Source of the DNA: Hemerocallis citrina
Taxonomy: Eukaryota > Streptophyta > Magnoliopsida > Asparagales > Asphodelaceae
Direction of reading: 5' to 3'
NCBI GenBank assembly: GCA_017893485.1
Contig: CM030364.1
Span: forward strand, 204,747,327-204,811,326
Length of the DNA stretch: 64,000 nt
Of this stretch, positions 24,510-37,520 are shown piece after piece. Below the pieces are notes generated by a model. It did no database searches. It saw nothing but the letters and a program-made list of their open reading frames with translations, and was not told where the DNA came from. The position numbers and the translations under genes are program-made. Numbering within the stretch: position 1 is the stretch's first letter; each line of letters begins with the position of its first letter.

Positions 24510-24521
24510 GCTCTGATACCA
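24510..24521 (-). promoter_or_regulatory. E4 primer-binding site (initiator tRNA-Met)
   Basis: Reads TGGTATCAGAGC on the minus strand, two bases inside the 5' LTR end at 24524. Fixes the element's orientation. Confidence 0.9.
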
Positions 24522-24721
24522 TCCGTAATGCCCCGAATTCCAAATAAGACCGAATTCGAGATTTTACAGGATCTTTACACTTCACTTCGTACAATTTTAC
24601 AAGGAATTTAAACTTTTCATCATACACAGAGTTCTTGACATTGTTTACACAGCGAAAGATAAAGATGAAGTACAACAATGACACGTCAGTTGATTACAAC
24701 CGACAAAAAATGTTATACACA

Positions 24722-25728
24722 TGTAACGCCCTGCCTCAATACTCAGACAATTTTATTATTTTTAGAAGACAAATTAGATACTATGTAGTACAACTGTCCA
24801 CCACAGGCTGCCTCTCAAAAGGTGGCTAACCAATTTGGTGACTCTTGATCATAGGCAATTTTATTTATACTCAATTAGTTTTTGTTTACTCCCGATATGG
24901 GACTATTTTAATCAATTCTCCTATTAAATTCCCGTGCACACTATATATAATGCCACGTCACCATTTTTAAATCCAAGTTCTCATTTCAATTCCGAAATTC
25001 CATCTAGAGGCCCCACATGCAAGAGCTGACGTCATCAACTCTTTTAAACCAAACCAACCAAACCAATAGCACATACAACTCTGTGCTTTCAATTCTTGCC
25101 GTGGGCCCCCATTCACCATTACCTCTCTCCTCCTTTTTTATTATCCTTTAACATATTATATATACTAGATTTGCCTGTGGGCACGTGCCTACGACACGTC
25201 TTCGGAACGATACAACACACGAAAAGCCCTATAAACAGTAAAACAACAATTATGTAGTTCAAGTTTGAATAGTATGATAATAATTAGTTGTAAATAAAAG
25301 TCTATGTTTCTATTAGTATATGTTGAAAAATAATTATAAATAAGGGTGTAAAATCCAACTTCTTAGACCTTTAAGTGTGGAAAATGATGAAATTTAACTG
25401 TTGAAGATATATTTGCTATTTTCAATATAATATGTGCAATAAAAAAAGTATAAAAATTCTGAAAATTTTACAAACCTGAAATCCTAAAATCTAAATTTCT
25501 AAGTAAATAAAGAAAGAATGGGAGAGAGAGAGGGAGAGAGAAATATGAAAAAGTGAAGAGAGAAGAGAGAGATAGTAATAAAATAATGAGTTTTTTAGTT
25601 TTGGGGGGGAAATTTTAATTTTGGGGTTTTAAATTTTGGGCGGGAAAATATGTTTTGTGAGAATCAATCTAGGCCATTGATTTTAGAGAAGATTGAATGA
25701 GAGCCACTTGATAGCTTTCTTTGTAATT

Positions 25729-25770
<42 letters not shown>

Positions 25771-25803
25771 TATTATATTTTTTTGGAAATACGGGGTATT
25801 ACA
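24722..25803 (-). repeat. E5 3' LTR, expanded by a Helitron candidate
   Basis: Matches 26065-26606 from its TGTAACGCCC boundary through CTCAGACAATTTTATTATTT, GATGTGGG-type and GCTGACGTCATCAACTC blocks, then carries about 530 bp of extra sequence (25165-25692) and a TA microsatellite before the shared end GGAAATACGGGGTATTACA. Confidence 0.88.
25165..25692 (-). mobile_element. Non-autonomous Helitron candidate
   Basis: Read on the minus strand it begins TCTTCTCTAAAATCAATGG after an A (25693 complement) and ends CTAG before a T, the TC...CTRR and A/T flanks expected for a Helitron. Eleven bases before CTAG is the palindrome GGCACGTGCC, matching the usual 3' hairpin position. There is no TIR, no target duplication and no Rep/helicase frame. 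Its span accounts for the extra length of one E5 LTR. The 5' end call is less sure than the 3' end. Confidence 0.55.
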
Positions 25804-26064
25804 TACATCCCACCATTAGAAATCAGCATCCTCGCTGAGTATGGGGCACACATCTACTGTAGGATCCGCCTTTCTAACCGATGTGGCGTCGTCCTCGATC
25901 CCAGAGATCAATCACTCTCAACATCGCAGATCGGATACCCGGCTATCAATCACTCTCAACACCGCAGATCATACCCGATCCCAGAGATCAGTGACTCTCA
26001 ACACCGCGGATCATACTGAGGCCTTTTTCCACACTCGATGTCGAAAGTCGGCTCTGATACCATT
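25804..26064 (-). other. E5 interior with PBS and polypurine tract
   Basis: On the minus strand the PBS TGGTATCAGAGC is at 26062-26051 beside the 5' LTR, and TAATGGTGGGATG lies beside the 3' LTR. The middle contains a degenerate 25-40-bp repeat with CACTCTCAACA(T/C)CGC (about 25910-26020). No coding frame has support. Confidence 0.8.
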
Positions 26065-26896
<832 letters not shown>

Positions 26897-29727
26897 ACTA
26901 AACATGTAAGTGTATGCGATGTCTTAATGCCTAATACAGATATTTTATACTAAGATGACACTAATGCATACTTGTTCGGATTCTATGCATCCCATACTAC
27001 ATAGGTCCGAGGGCAAACACCTACGTACTCCACAATAAAGGGTTCGATCCCTCGCCATAACAAACTACCCAGTAATAAAATAAAGTTGAGACGTTCCACG
27101 AGTATGGATCCCAGTCTCGGAGAACCACCGCAGTAAATTCACCGTCCGACTGTTATACAGACTCCTCGTCATGCGAACCTCCTGCAAGTGCCTCTCTAGC
27201 CCCGGTATACGTATATACATTGAGTACGACAAACTATCCTCCCGACTATGCATAGTCCTGGATTTAAAATAAAATCTCGTCTCCCACGAGGCAACCACAG
27301 TCCCGGAATCTACCGCCCGACTGGGTCTATAGTCCCGGTGAACCACCGCAGTAAATCTACCGTCCGACTATATAGAGTGCCCCACTTACATTTGCCTAAG
27401 TTTTACTACATTTTCACTTAGTGCCTAGTTCTTAAGTTCAAGACATGAATAATTTATCATACCTAAAGTTAGTTTTACCCCATATCGGACTTAATTATAA
27501 ATACCGAGATAGCTCCATGGAAAATCTCAAAATATAACTCAATTCTTTTTATTTCAACAATACCGGTACCCGAGGTCTTACTAACTCTAAATCACAACCT
27601 TTCATGTACAAGAATCCATGGGTACTCATACCCTTCAATAATCATGTATCAAACTTAATGTATTCATATCTTCAATTTATTCACAATTTGATCAATGTCT
27701 TATCTTGACACTATTCATGATCCATTTATTCATTCATAATCTTTAGAAACAATAAATTTTTTTATGAACATAAATTCATCAAATGAAATCTTATTAGCAA
27801 ATTTAAGCTCATAAAATGTTTCAACTCACATCAAAATATTTCTTAAACCAAACAAGAGTATAATCTCTTCAAGAGAAATCACTTCACACAACAATAATTT
27901 ACTCTTTTTTTTTTCTTTTTTTTCTAAAATAAATCTCATACTCTTTAATAATTAAAACTTATGTCAAAACTCATTTTCTATCTCAAATCCCCTTTTTAAC
28001 TTCTCAAATATACTTGAAAAATTCTAAAACTCTTTTAATAAATTCTAATTTATTTTATAGGAATTTTAGAATTTTCCCCAAATTTTTATTGCATTTAAAC
28101 TTTCATTAAGATTAAAACAAAACCAAAAAAAATATTTGAAACCAATAGGTTTCGGACCCAAACCCCCACGTCAGCTACAGTAACCGCCCAAAGGCCCAAC
28201 CCGCTAGCCAAATAGTCCATATGGACTTGGTGTCAATAAACCATAACGAAAACCCTATGTACTCAGTTTCAGGTTTGGATTTTATTTAATGAAACAAAAA
28301 TAAAATGTGTGCAACAAGTTTTGAACCCAAGATCTCTTACAAGTACAGTAGTGCTCTGGGGTGCACTGGCTAACCAGTAAGTCCAAGTGTGATTACTAAT
28401 GTGAAGTTATACTAATAGGCTTTTGTTCAACCGTACTGTTATTCAACTATTTTCACAAACTCGATTGTTCATTTGATCTAATCTTTCTAATTGATTATAA
28501 TTCTCTCATTCATACTGAGTTTCCTAAAAATAGTAAGTTACAAATTTTTAATTGATATCTTAGAAAAATATTTTTTCTTTCATTAATGATCATGAATTTG
28601 CATTATTTCAATTTAATCAAAAGTAGCAATATGTTTTTAATCACTTTATAAGATTTTATTTGTACTCAAATAAACTTCACTACAATTTGTTTCAATTAAA
28701 AAAGAAGTCTCAACATATACGTTATATATTTTGACATGTACAAATTAACAAGCACACTAGTATGATTCATGGCATTAATTTTTTTGTTAAATATTTTTCA
28801 ATCTAATTATCATGATGGCAATTAGTTACTTAATCATAACAAAGTTTCTTTCATTCATGGCATACTACCTTAGCATGGATTATGTCTACATACATCACAT
28901 CAAATTCAATCTATATTACTCATTTATAAATTTTAGCATGCATTCTCTGCTTTTAGAAAGAAATAGATCACCCACCTCTTATGAAGAATTAACAACCAAG
29001 AATGGGGAGACAACTTCTAGCTCCTAGCTCCAACTTCTTGTCCTTCTCCTCCTAGCAAGAGCTCTCCAATGCACAATGGTACTCTCTTTCTCTTTTTCTT
29101 TTCCTCTCTTTATTTTTGTTTAGTTTAGGTGTGAAATGAGAAGAAAACTAAGGTGTATTTATAGAATAAAGTGAGGGTTTAAAGTGCAAATTTCTGCACC
29201 TAATAAATTACTCAACTTAATTCTCCATCTCTTCATTACCCTAACTCCCATAACTCCCAACTCTTCACTACTCCACCTTTTCAAAAAGCCAACTCCCATC
29301 TCTTCATATGAAAACTGCCCCCCCACTCTTTTGGAAACACGTGCACTTGTTGTGTACTAGTGCACACACATACACCAAAATAAATACAATTCCTATAGTT
29401 CCGAAATGTGTATTAAAAGTTGTTACATGTCATGTGTGTGTCAATGCACAACTTAAAATATGATTTAATTTATGGGCTTATCTCACGGGCTTTCTTTTTA
29501 ATCAATTTAATTAGTTAGTCGAGTGGGCTTGCCTTTTAATTAATCTAATGAGCTAGAATCTATCTTTAGATCCATGGGTTTAATAAAAGGCTAAAATAAA
29601 ATGGCTATTCATGCTAAAACAACAAATGAGAGTAAGAAAATAGAGATGGAAAAAATTAGCACGTGCATCATACGTGCAAAAATTGAAAAATGCATTTTTA
29701 ATTAAAATATAAATATGGGATGTTATA

Positions 29728-30283
29728 GGGTCACACACTTAGTACAGATCAAAATTGGATTTAAATTCATGAGAGGTATTTATTTGGGAATCTTAGACTT
29801 GGACTCCTGACATGGTTGGGTAATTAATTAGATTAAATGGACCAACTAAAGTTCAAAGACCCATACACGAATCTGACCCATGTCGGATTGTGAGCCCAAC
29901 AGCCACATTACTCTCTTAGGGTTGATTTTCTGCTTCTATATATATATGATATGTATCTGTGGAAAAGAAATAGTTGAGAAAAACCCTAGCCGTCATAGAA
30001 ATTGTGAGAGGGAGAGAGATCGTGAGGAACATTCCCTTTCCACAGCTAGCACCGTGGCATGAGGGAAAGCTTGATTTGATCATTTCGTGTGGATACCGTA
30101 GAGACACCGCAATATTGCAGTGTTGTGATCGACATACTGTGGAGACAACAAGTCCATCTATAAGGTATAACTTCTAAACATGATTTATAGTTTTCGCATG
30201 GATCCATGGCTACGTTTTGATTTTTTTTTTTTTGTAATTTTTTCGCTGCGTATTTATTCTGAGATTACCCTCGAAACCTAACA
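29728..30283 (+). other. LTR-like fragment of unassigned family
   Basis: Between the E4 5' end and the viral leader. It has a TATATATATA box (about 29937), a stretch with AAAACCCTAGCCGTC, a GTGGAGACAACAAGTCC part, and ends CCTCGAAACCTAACA, after which sequence shared with the inverted copy at 431-690 begins exactly. The layout (TATA box, leader, GCTGCGTATTTATTCTG near the end, terminal ACA) resembles Copia LTRs, but no partner LTR, PBS or gag-pol is present. The open frames here are short and unsupported. Confidence 0.35.
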
Positions 30284-30780
30284 GTAAGTACCGAGTAGGG
30301 GTTTTACATCTTTATAAGATTCACACTATCTACACCATAATTTTATTTGCTACATTTAGACTCCCTATTTACGGTGACATATCAGATTACGTAAAAAACA
30401 ATAGCAGACTTATTTAAAATCTTAAAAGAAGAAGAAGAGGAAATATATATAGCCCTGAGAAGAATATTTTCCTGATAGCAATATTAGGAACCTGAGATCT
30501 TCTAAAAGTAGAAGAATTAATTAGACACCCCCCTCCATGTTTTGGTATGGGATTACATAATAGATCCATTAACACCTGAAATATTAGACTTAGCAGAATT
30601 AAATAAAATTACTCATTACTTAGACATAAATATTACTGCGCTTAGAGAAAAGAACCAGCTATGAAAAGAAGTAGAAAATAAATTAGATTATATTAAACAT
30701 CAAAATAGTAACAGTTTAGAAAATCTTAGTAAATTAGAAAACCAATCATAACAAACAAAATTCTTAGAATTAAAAGAAGT
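30284..30780 (+). pseudogene. Endogenous pararetrovirus-like segment, left part
   Basis: Bases 30284-30541 are the leader shared with 431-690. From about 30545 an AT-rich frame is largely readable, with stops including a TGA at 30662-30664; it has heptad-like Leu/Ile and Lys/Glu spacing suggesting a coiled coil. It ends at GAAGT (30776-30780), the target duplicate of E1, and the same frame type resumes at 57853. Together with the movement-protein region further right this is read as one virus-derived insertion split by E1. Coding capacity is lost. Confidence 0.55.
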
Positions 30781-30977
30781 TGTAACCCCTGTTTTCGCAA
30801 ATACGTATTTTCTGTGTATTATTTGAGTTTGGGTTCTTTATAAAATTCCTTGTTTTCTTAAATTCAGTTTATTTCAAAAATATTTTGTATCTTCTATTAA
30901 AATCCGTTCTTTTCATTAATTGTACTTATTGTTATTTTGAAATGAGTCTTATATTATAATACAAATCCTATTATTTG

Positions 30978-30978
<1 letters not shown>

Positions 30979-31072
<94 letters not shown>
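30979..31072. repeat. (ATT)n microsatellite in E1 5' LTR
   Basis: About 30 uninterrupted ATT units. The 3' LTR (38540-38596) and the truncated copies at 59408, 60146 and 60890 have shorter, interrupted versions at the same place in the LTR. Confidence 0.95.
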
Positions 31073-31074
<2 letters not shown>

Positions 31075-31424
31075 ATTTTGAAGTACAAACCAAGTATATT
31101 ATTTGTATGTGACTATCCTAATTGTTTGTGAAAAGTTAAATATTAATCTAATTGTATTTTTGAAATTAATTTTATTGAACCCTGTAAAATATTGTTTTGC
31201 AACCTATGAGAAATTGTGAAATTTGTATTTTATAAATCCTATTTATTTTCCTATTGGATTTTAAAACCCTATGCTATATTCCTTATTGGATTATTTTAAA
31301 ACCCATTTTAATCCTAAGACCTTATTTGGATCCTTGCTAATACCCGTTACTCTCCTATAAACCATCAGCTCCTATACCCTACCCATTTACACCCAAATAC
31401 CGACCAGTTATCCTATACTCCTAA

Positions 31425-31426
<2 letters not shown>

Positions 31427-31474
<48 letters not shown>
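31427..31474. repeat. (AC)n microsatellite in E1 5' LTR
   Basis: About 24 AC units. The 3' LTR has a TA run ending in CACACC at the same position (39031-39060). Confidence 0.95.
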
Positions 31475-31477
<3 letters not shown>

Positions 31478-33344
31478 ATAATTACCCATGCTGTCATCTA
31501 CCCTATTCATCAAACCCTCAGCCGCCTCATCCCCTTCACCTGTCGTCTACCCTTCACCTCATACACCTTCCTGACCTCTCATCCTCTCTCCCTCGGTCCT
31601 GTGCTTCCTCCCGAAGTCGCCAGCCCGTGTAACATCCTGAATTTTCAATTATAATTAACTATGAGTTCTGTTTGATTTCATGTGTTTTGCACGTGCAAAT
31701 TTATGTACATTTACCCTTAAAAATCATTTATTTTTATGTCATGAACAAGTATTTTATTTCTTCTCTTTTTAATTTAAATCCTATTTTAATCTCTAGCCTA
31801 ATTGTTTAATTCTAGCCCCCTTGATTAATTTAATTAATTTAATTAGAGAGCCCATGGATTCTAGCCCACCTAATTGGCCCATTAGTTATTTTTAATAATT
31901 ATAGTGTAGACTTGACAAAGTAGTAATTAATTTAACAATTTAATGTACAAATTATATTGTAGTATGCATAGTGTGACACGTGCATTGCACATGCACGTGC
32001 CATATGCATGAAGAGAGGGGTGGCCGACCATTTCATTGAGGTGGGAGAGATGGACTGAGTGGGAGAGTAGTTATGTGTTCATGGATAGTCCTTCTAATTC
32101 CCTAATGCATCCTAGCCTCTTATCTAAACTCATCTAAACTAATCTTAACCCTCCATTTGTGTTTAAAAAATGTATAAATACCCCCCCCCCCCTATCTTCT
32201 TCATGAATTGCACTGGAAATTTCATAAGAGAAAAGAAAGAAAGGAAACAAGTTGTGAGTAAAAGATTGAGAGTAGTTGTGAGTAGAAAGATTGAGAGAGT
32301 GTGAGTAGTGTGTTCTTTCACTATTGGAGGCCGGCCATACGTCAAGAAGAGGAAGGAGCTCGGGTTCATCTAGAATCAAGGAGGAGAAGGCTCATTTTGG
32401 TGGCACAATCTAGGAGAAGGGAACCGTTCGTGCTTTCAAGGAGCTTCTTAGGAGTTTTCTCTTTGTTTCTTCAATAAGGTGGAAAATTTTTCAAACTTCT
32501 AACGTTGATATCATGCTAGGATGTGAAATTGAGATTATGTTAGAAATAAGTAGGAAAGATTGCTTTTATGCTTGTTAAAGAGACTAATAAGGAAAGAACT
32601 CTAATTGATCTACATGAGAAGTTAGTAAAATGGATTAGAATGTATTAATTAAAATGTGTTATGATGGTTTGTTAGTAAATTTGCATGCTAGAGTTGACGA
32701 ATTATGATTTTGTGAAAATTTGCTTATGAATGAGTGGTAGAATGCAATATGTGAAAAATTGTGCTTATGGATAATTTATAGAATGCAAACTAGTAAACCA
32801 TGGATTATGAGATAAGTTAATTGTGGTACAAAGTGTGTTTTTAATTGCCATATATGAGCAATATTGTAGTCACTAGATTATCACCAATGTTGCCTTTCGA
32901 AACATAAGAAAAAGAGTAATTTGTGAAAATAGGATTAATTTAAAATCTTGATTGTGTTAAAGAATGAAAATAATAATTGTATGAACTCATAATGAATGAG
33001 GGAGGAAATGGTGATAAACGAATTTTTCTAAAACGGAATGTGTCTATGTCGAAATGTATTCATGAATCTTTTTTTAAAAATGAATTGAAGGAAAAATAGT
33101 CTTCTATGTGTAAAAATGAGATTTTTGACAATCTAAGAAAAGTATGAGTTACTGTTTTACAAAAAAAAAAAAAAACACCTGGAAAAGATCTATATTTTAT
33201 AAGTGCAAATTAATTGAGAAAAATCGAGTTTCTAAAAAGAACTAGAAATAGTACAGTCTGACACAAAAACATTTTGATCGATTTTCTATACAAGTTAGTC
33301 ACTCAGACCTACTGGTCAGTGGGTGCATTTTAAGAGCGTTACTG

Positions 33345-33379
33345 TAGCTCAGCGGAGCATTGGTCTTGGGTTCGAGTCT
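33345..33379 (+). promoter_or_regulatory. tRNA-like A/B-box module in S1 LTR
   Basis: TAGCTCAGCGGAG (A-box type) at 33345-33357 and GGTTCGAGTCT (B-box type) at 33369-33379, only 24 bp apart, less than in a real tRNA. A second B-box-like site, GGTTCGATCCG, is at 33549-33559 and is followed by a T-run. The homologous site in E3 keeps tRNA-like spacing. No cloverleaf forms by eye, so this is a relic or a promoter-like module, not a tRNA gene. Confidence 0.5.
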
Positions 33380-33722
33380 CATAAGAGACTTTGTTTTTTC
33401 TAAAATCTGATTTTAACTCAAAACCCGAGAACCAAACTTAAGTATCAATTAAGTCCTTCACGTGACAACTAGTCACTGTGGTCATTCTGGTCTTCGGGTG
33501 CACCTAAAGTTGGTTACTGTTCATTTGGCGGAGGGTTTGTTGGTTCTGGGTTCGATCCGGCCTCTGGCCATTTTATTATTTTTTTTGGTTTTTTTTTTCA
33601 TATTTTTGATATTTCTAGTGTTTTTAAGTGTTTAAAAATTGAGAAAAAAATATTAGAATTATTCTAAAAATACCTGGACCTCTTGAAAATTATTTCCATG
33701 ATATTGACCTATTATAATGAGA

Positions 33723-34646
33723 ATTAGAAGTAAAATTCTTGAGAAGAAGAATTAATAAGTTTTTAGAATGTGATTTTTTTGGAAATTAAAGATCCAAATA
33801 TTCTTTTGAACATAGAGAAATTTTGTGTAGTGTTTAAAAATGAGATTTTGACTTGTGAGAATTGAGCAAGATTAAATATGAAATTGTTTCAAATTATACA
33901 AAATGTGCATGGAAAATAAAGTAAAAGAAACATAATGAAATGTGAAATTTGTGAATATGTATACTCTCATTTTGATGAGCCTGAAAAGAGAATTGAGACT
34001 AGAGTTTCAGCTAATTCCTTACATCGGCATGAATGAAATTTTGAAAGAGAAATGTGATAAGTAAAGACCAAAATTGGGTCCTGGTTAATGATTGATGTTT
34101 AAGACCGATCTAGAGATAACGCTAATTCTCGAGTATTGATTTTTATTCATGATTTAATTATCTAAGGATTGATTTTTATTCATGATTTAATTATCAAGGA
34201 TTAGAAGTAAAATTATTGAGAAGAAGAATTAATAAGTTTTTAGAATGTGATTTTTTTTAAATTAAAGATACAAATATTCTTTTGAACATAGAGAAATTTT
34301 GTGTAGAGTTTAGAAATGAGATTTTGACTTGTGAGAATTGAGCAAGATTAAATATGAAATTGTTTCAAATTATACAAAATGAGCATGGAAAATAAAGTAA
34401 AAGAAACATAATGAAATGTGCAATTTGTGAATATGTATACTCTCATTTTGATGAGCCTGAAAAGAGAATTGAGACTAGAGTTTTAGCTAAGTCCTTACAT
34501 CGGCATGAATGAAATTTTGAAAGAGAAATGTGATAAGTAAAGACCAAGATTGGGTCGTGGTTAATGATTGATGTTTAAGACCGATGTAGAAGTAACGCTA
34601 ACTCTCGAGTATTGATTTTTATTCATAATTTAATTATCTAAGGATT
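33723..34646 (+). repeat. 477-bp tandem duplication in S1
   Basis: ATTAGAAGTAAAATT starts at 33723 and 34200. Both copies contain TTTTGAACATAGAGAAATTT, CATCGGCATGAATGAAAT and end with TTTTTATTCAT(G/A)ATTTAATT. They differ by scattered substitutions and small indels, so the duplication is old. Confidence 0.9.
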
Positions 34647-35476
34647 AGATACATAGTGGAGATGTGATGAAAGTAAGAGAAAAATATAAGTATGAGGGCC
34701 TCGGATCTACGATGTGAGAGTGTTCACAGGATCTCCACATAATGCGTCATGTCAGGGTATGGATACTTCTCCAGGATATCGTACCGTCGGTGACGCTTGT
34801 GGGGTGCTCGGTGACTACGTAGTGCCATCGTTCCTTGGCAGAGGCAAATTGTCCATAGGATGCCTGCATGATGCGTCATGTCAGTGCATGGGATTCTCTC
34901 CAGGATGTCTGGGCATGGACTCGTAACTCATAGAACACCTAGGATTTTTACCGTAGTTACCATAGTAGTTTAACTCATGGCGAGGGAATCAACCCTACAA
35001 GATGAAGAACGATTAAGGGCTTGCCCTTGGACCTATGTAGTATGGGATGCATAGAATCCGAACAAGTGCGCATTAGTATCATCTAATATAAATAACTGCA
35101 TTAGGGACTAAGTGCACATTCATACATGACATCAATAGGATAGTTCCCCTTAGCTTTGTTTTGTGACAAGTGTATGCTTTCTAAGTAAGAGAAATTGATG
35201 TATTATATCCTAGTGTCAGTTGTATACAACTGACCTGCCCACAGTTTCTATGCAGGATAGAGTGACTGACAAGACTAAAAGATGATTGCTGCTTAAACAA
35301 ATGTTCAAGTTTTTATCTAATTCATGTATCATGTTGTAATTTTTAATTCCGCTGCGTTGATGTAATCACTATTGTAATAAAAGTTTTTGATTCCTTGTAA
35401 AATTGTATGAAGTGAAGTGTAAAGATCATGTGGAACTTCAAATTTAGTCTTATTTGGAATTCAGGGTGTTACAAAG

Positions 35477-35488
35477 TGGTATCAGAGC
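35477..35488 (+). promoter_or_regulatory. Orphan primer-binding site after S1
   Basis: TGGTATCAGAGC three bases after S1, continuing into TACC and then directly into E1 LTR sequence (TAGATAGAAATATATAC). The intact E1 LTR reads AAGTGCTACCTAGATAG at this point (57111-57127), so the junction lies in a shared GCTACC. Confidence 0.85.
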
Positions 35489-36269
35489 TACCTAGATAGA
35501 AATATATACAAGACTTGACATAACCTGACACCTATTACATGCTTACCTGTACATGCTACCTGACACCTGTTACATGATTACCTGTACATGCTACTTCACA
35601 CATATTACATGTTTACCTGCTTGCATGATACCTGTTATCTGTCACTTGTCACATGCACCCTGCTATCTCATCACATTACTTATTCTGTTTCTTGATTCAT
35701 GTTAGACATTCTGTTTTGTTGTTATATCTATTCCATGCTATGTTTACTTTCGATGTTACTTTATACTTATTTATTCTTTCCCTGTACTTGTGCCTGCACT
35801 ACAAGCAGTCCGTAACTTGCATTGACGGGCGTTTTGTTTCTCTTTCCTTTTTCTGCAATTTGTGAAATTGCAGATTATGGTGATCAGCTGCCCGATGGAG
35901 TAGGTGATCTGAGATTCTAGTTGGCTGGAGATTTTGCTATATCTATTTATTTTCTTGTTGCTTATCTTGAATAATTGTACTTGGTTACTTGGATTATTTT
36001 GTATTGGGCAATGTGATCCAGAATTATTGACTTGTTCAGATCTGGTTTATTTGAAATTATTAAATTTTGTTTCAAGTAAATTCATGTTGGTATATTGATT
36101 CATATATGCATGCATGGTTGACTTCACTTACTTCCTACTTTGATTATTCCTGTGAAATTTTGTAAAGATCCTGACAGCTTATGGATGATGGAAATCATTC
36201 GCTGGGCTTAGTCACGTATCCATATTCCGTATCTTCTTTTTGGGAAGCGGAGCGTGACAAGGTTTTTAG

Positions 36270-36281
36270 TGGTATCAGAGT
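36270..36281 (+). promoter_or_regulatory. E1 primer-binding site
   Basis: TGGTATCAGAGT, one mismatch to the initiator tRNA-Met complement, ten bases after the 5' LTR end at 36259. The longer than usual spacer (AGGTTTTTAG) is odd but the site fixes orientation. Confidence 0.75.
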
Positions 36282-36432
36282 CCAGGTTTGGCTAATGTAT
36301 TAGTTTAACTGATATATTAGACAAGCTTGGCTCGATCTGGAATTGGTTCAATAGTACACAGACCATGCATACATAAATAAATAATAATCAACTTTGATCT
36401 GGATACTGATTATTTTTGATCTTGTGCAGACC

Positions 36433-37520
36433 ATGGCTCGTAGAGGTTCTACTTCTCGTCTTCAGGAAGATCAACCCAGGCTTGAGGCCGTTACCAATGT
36501 GTTGGAACGGTTGATCAATATGCAGCAGAACCACAGTGATCTTGTGATGGCTGCTTTGGAAGCTGCCCAGGTTCCGACTCTCGCTGTGCCTACAATGGCA
36601 GCTCTTCCTCCTCGTCCGGGGTATAGTCATAGATTTCATGAGGCTACATCCTGAAAAATTCTCCGGTACTGAGACGCCACTAGAGACTAAGCAGTGGCTG
36701 ATTCGGACAAAGAGTCAGCTACAGGCAGCTAGGATCACTGAAGAAGAACGTGTGGATGTGGTGAGCATCCAGTTGGTGGACCTGGCCCACATATAGTCGA
36801 GGACTAAGTCCGAAAGGCTCATGCGGCATATTGCTTGGGCCACGTTCACCAGGAGCTTCTCAGAGAAGTTCTTCCGTAGCAGCACTCGGGTTGAAATGGA
36901 GCAACAGTTCTTGGCCCTGGAACAGGTTGGCATTGTTCTATTATTGGAATTTTGTTACATATTGTCCATGCACTATTGTAACATGAGACTTTATTGGAAC
37001 ATGGCTCCAGGTCTGTGGATGAGTATGCAGCGGAATTTACCAGACTTAGCCGCTTCGCAGCCGTTCTTGTGGCGAACGAAGAGGACAGGGCTCGTAGGTT
37101 TATGCTGGGATTTGAGCGAGATATTTGGGTGCAGCTCGTCTCCCTTCGCTTGCATACTTATGTTGAGGCTCTTGAGGCAGCCCGAGCTCAGGAAAGCAGG
37201 CTCACAGTAGGTTGTCTCCTCAAACTGTTCAGCACACCCTGTTGCCGCTGCTGTTAGACCTACTGGTGGGCTAATTCGGAGGCCAGCCCTAGCCGCTTCG
37301 GCAAGGGCACTACCCTACTCACCTGCCACCTTGTGGAAGGATCAGACTTGCAACTATTGCCACAATGTTTGGCACATACGGAAGGACTGATGGGGAGCCA
37401 ACCGTCTTTGCCTTACATTCGGAGCAAGCGATCACATGGTTCAGGACTGTCCGCAGAGAAGGATTACTGTACCTACAGGAGGATCTGCTCCAGGAGAAGC
37501 ACGAGGTCAAGCTTAAAACC
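36433..37520 (+). pseudogene. E1 gag remnant
   Basis: Starts MARRGSTSRLQEDQPRLE (ATG at 36433). Past a frameshift near 36640 come a capsid-core start (EKFSGTE, KQWLIRTKSQL, a TAG at about 36796, then SFSEKFFRSS and EQQFLALEQ), and after an 85-bp intrusion RSVDEYAAEFTRLSRFA and RARRFMLGFERDI. A decayed zinc knuckle (TCNYCHNVWHI) is near 37350. This is a Ty3/gypsy gag of a type different from that of E2 and E4. The intrusion (36926-37010) starts GT, ends AG and breaks the frame. Confidence 0.8.

Larger units (their letters stand above)
31628..35473 (+). mobile_element. S1: Tekay-type LTR inserted in E1
   Basis: Begins TGTAACATCCTG, ends AATTCAGGGTGTTACA. It has TATAAATA at 32173-32180 followed by a run of C, a paired tRNA-like module (33345-33559), a 477-bp tandem duplication, and an end resembling E2 and E3. 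It is followed by its own PBS (35477-35488), so it is the 5' LTR of an element whose remainder was deleted together with neighbouring E1 sequence; no target duplicate remains on the right. At 3846 bp it is longer than the E2 LTR. Confidence 0.85.
30781..36259 (+). repeat. E1 5' LTR, interrupted and partly deleted
   Basis: LTR sequence is 30781-31627 and about 35487-36259; S1 lies between. Relative to the 3' LTR it lacks the part corresponding to about 39210-39436 plus 55057-57120. Contains (ATT)n at 30979-31072 and (AC)n at 31427-31474. Ends GAAGCGGAGCGTGACA. The right part includes the repeated CCTGTTACATG and CTACCTGACAC motifs that also occur in L0. Confidence 0.85.

Noticed and set aside
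31628..35473. S1 as a simple solo LTR
   Set aside because: A PBS follows directly and no right target duplicate is present, so it is a 5' LTR left by a deletion.
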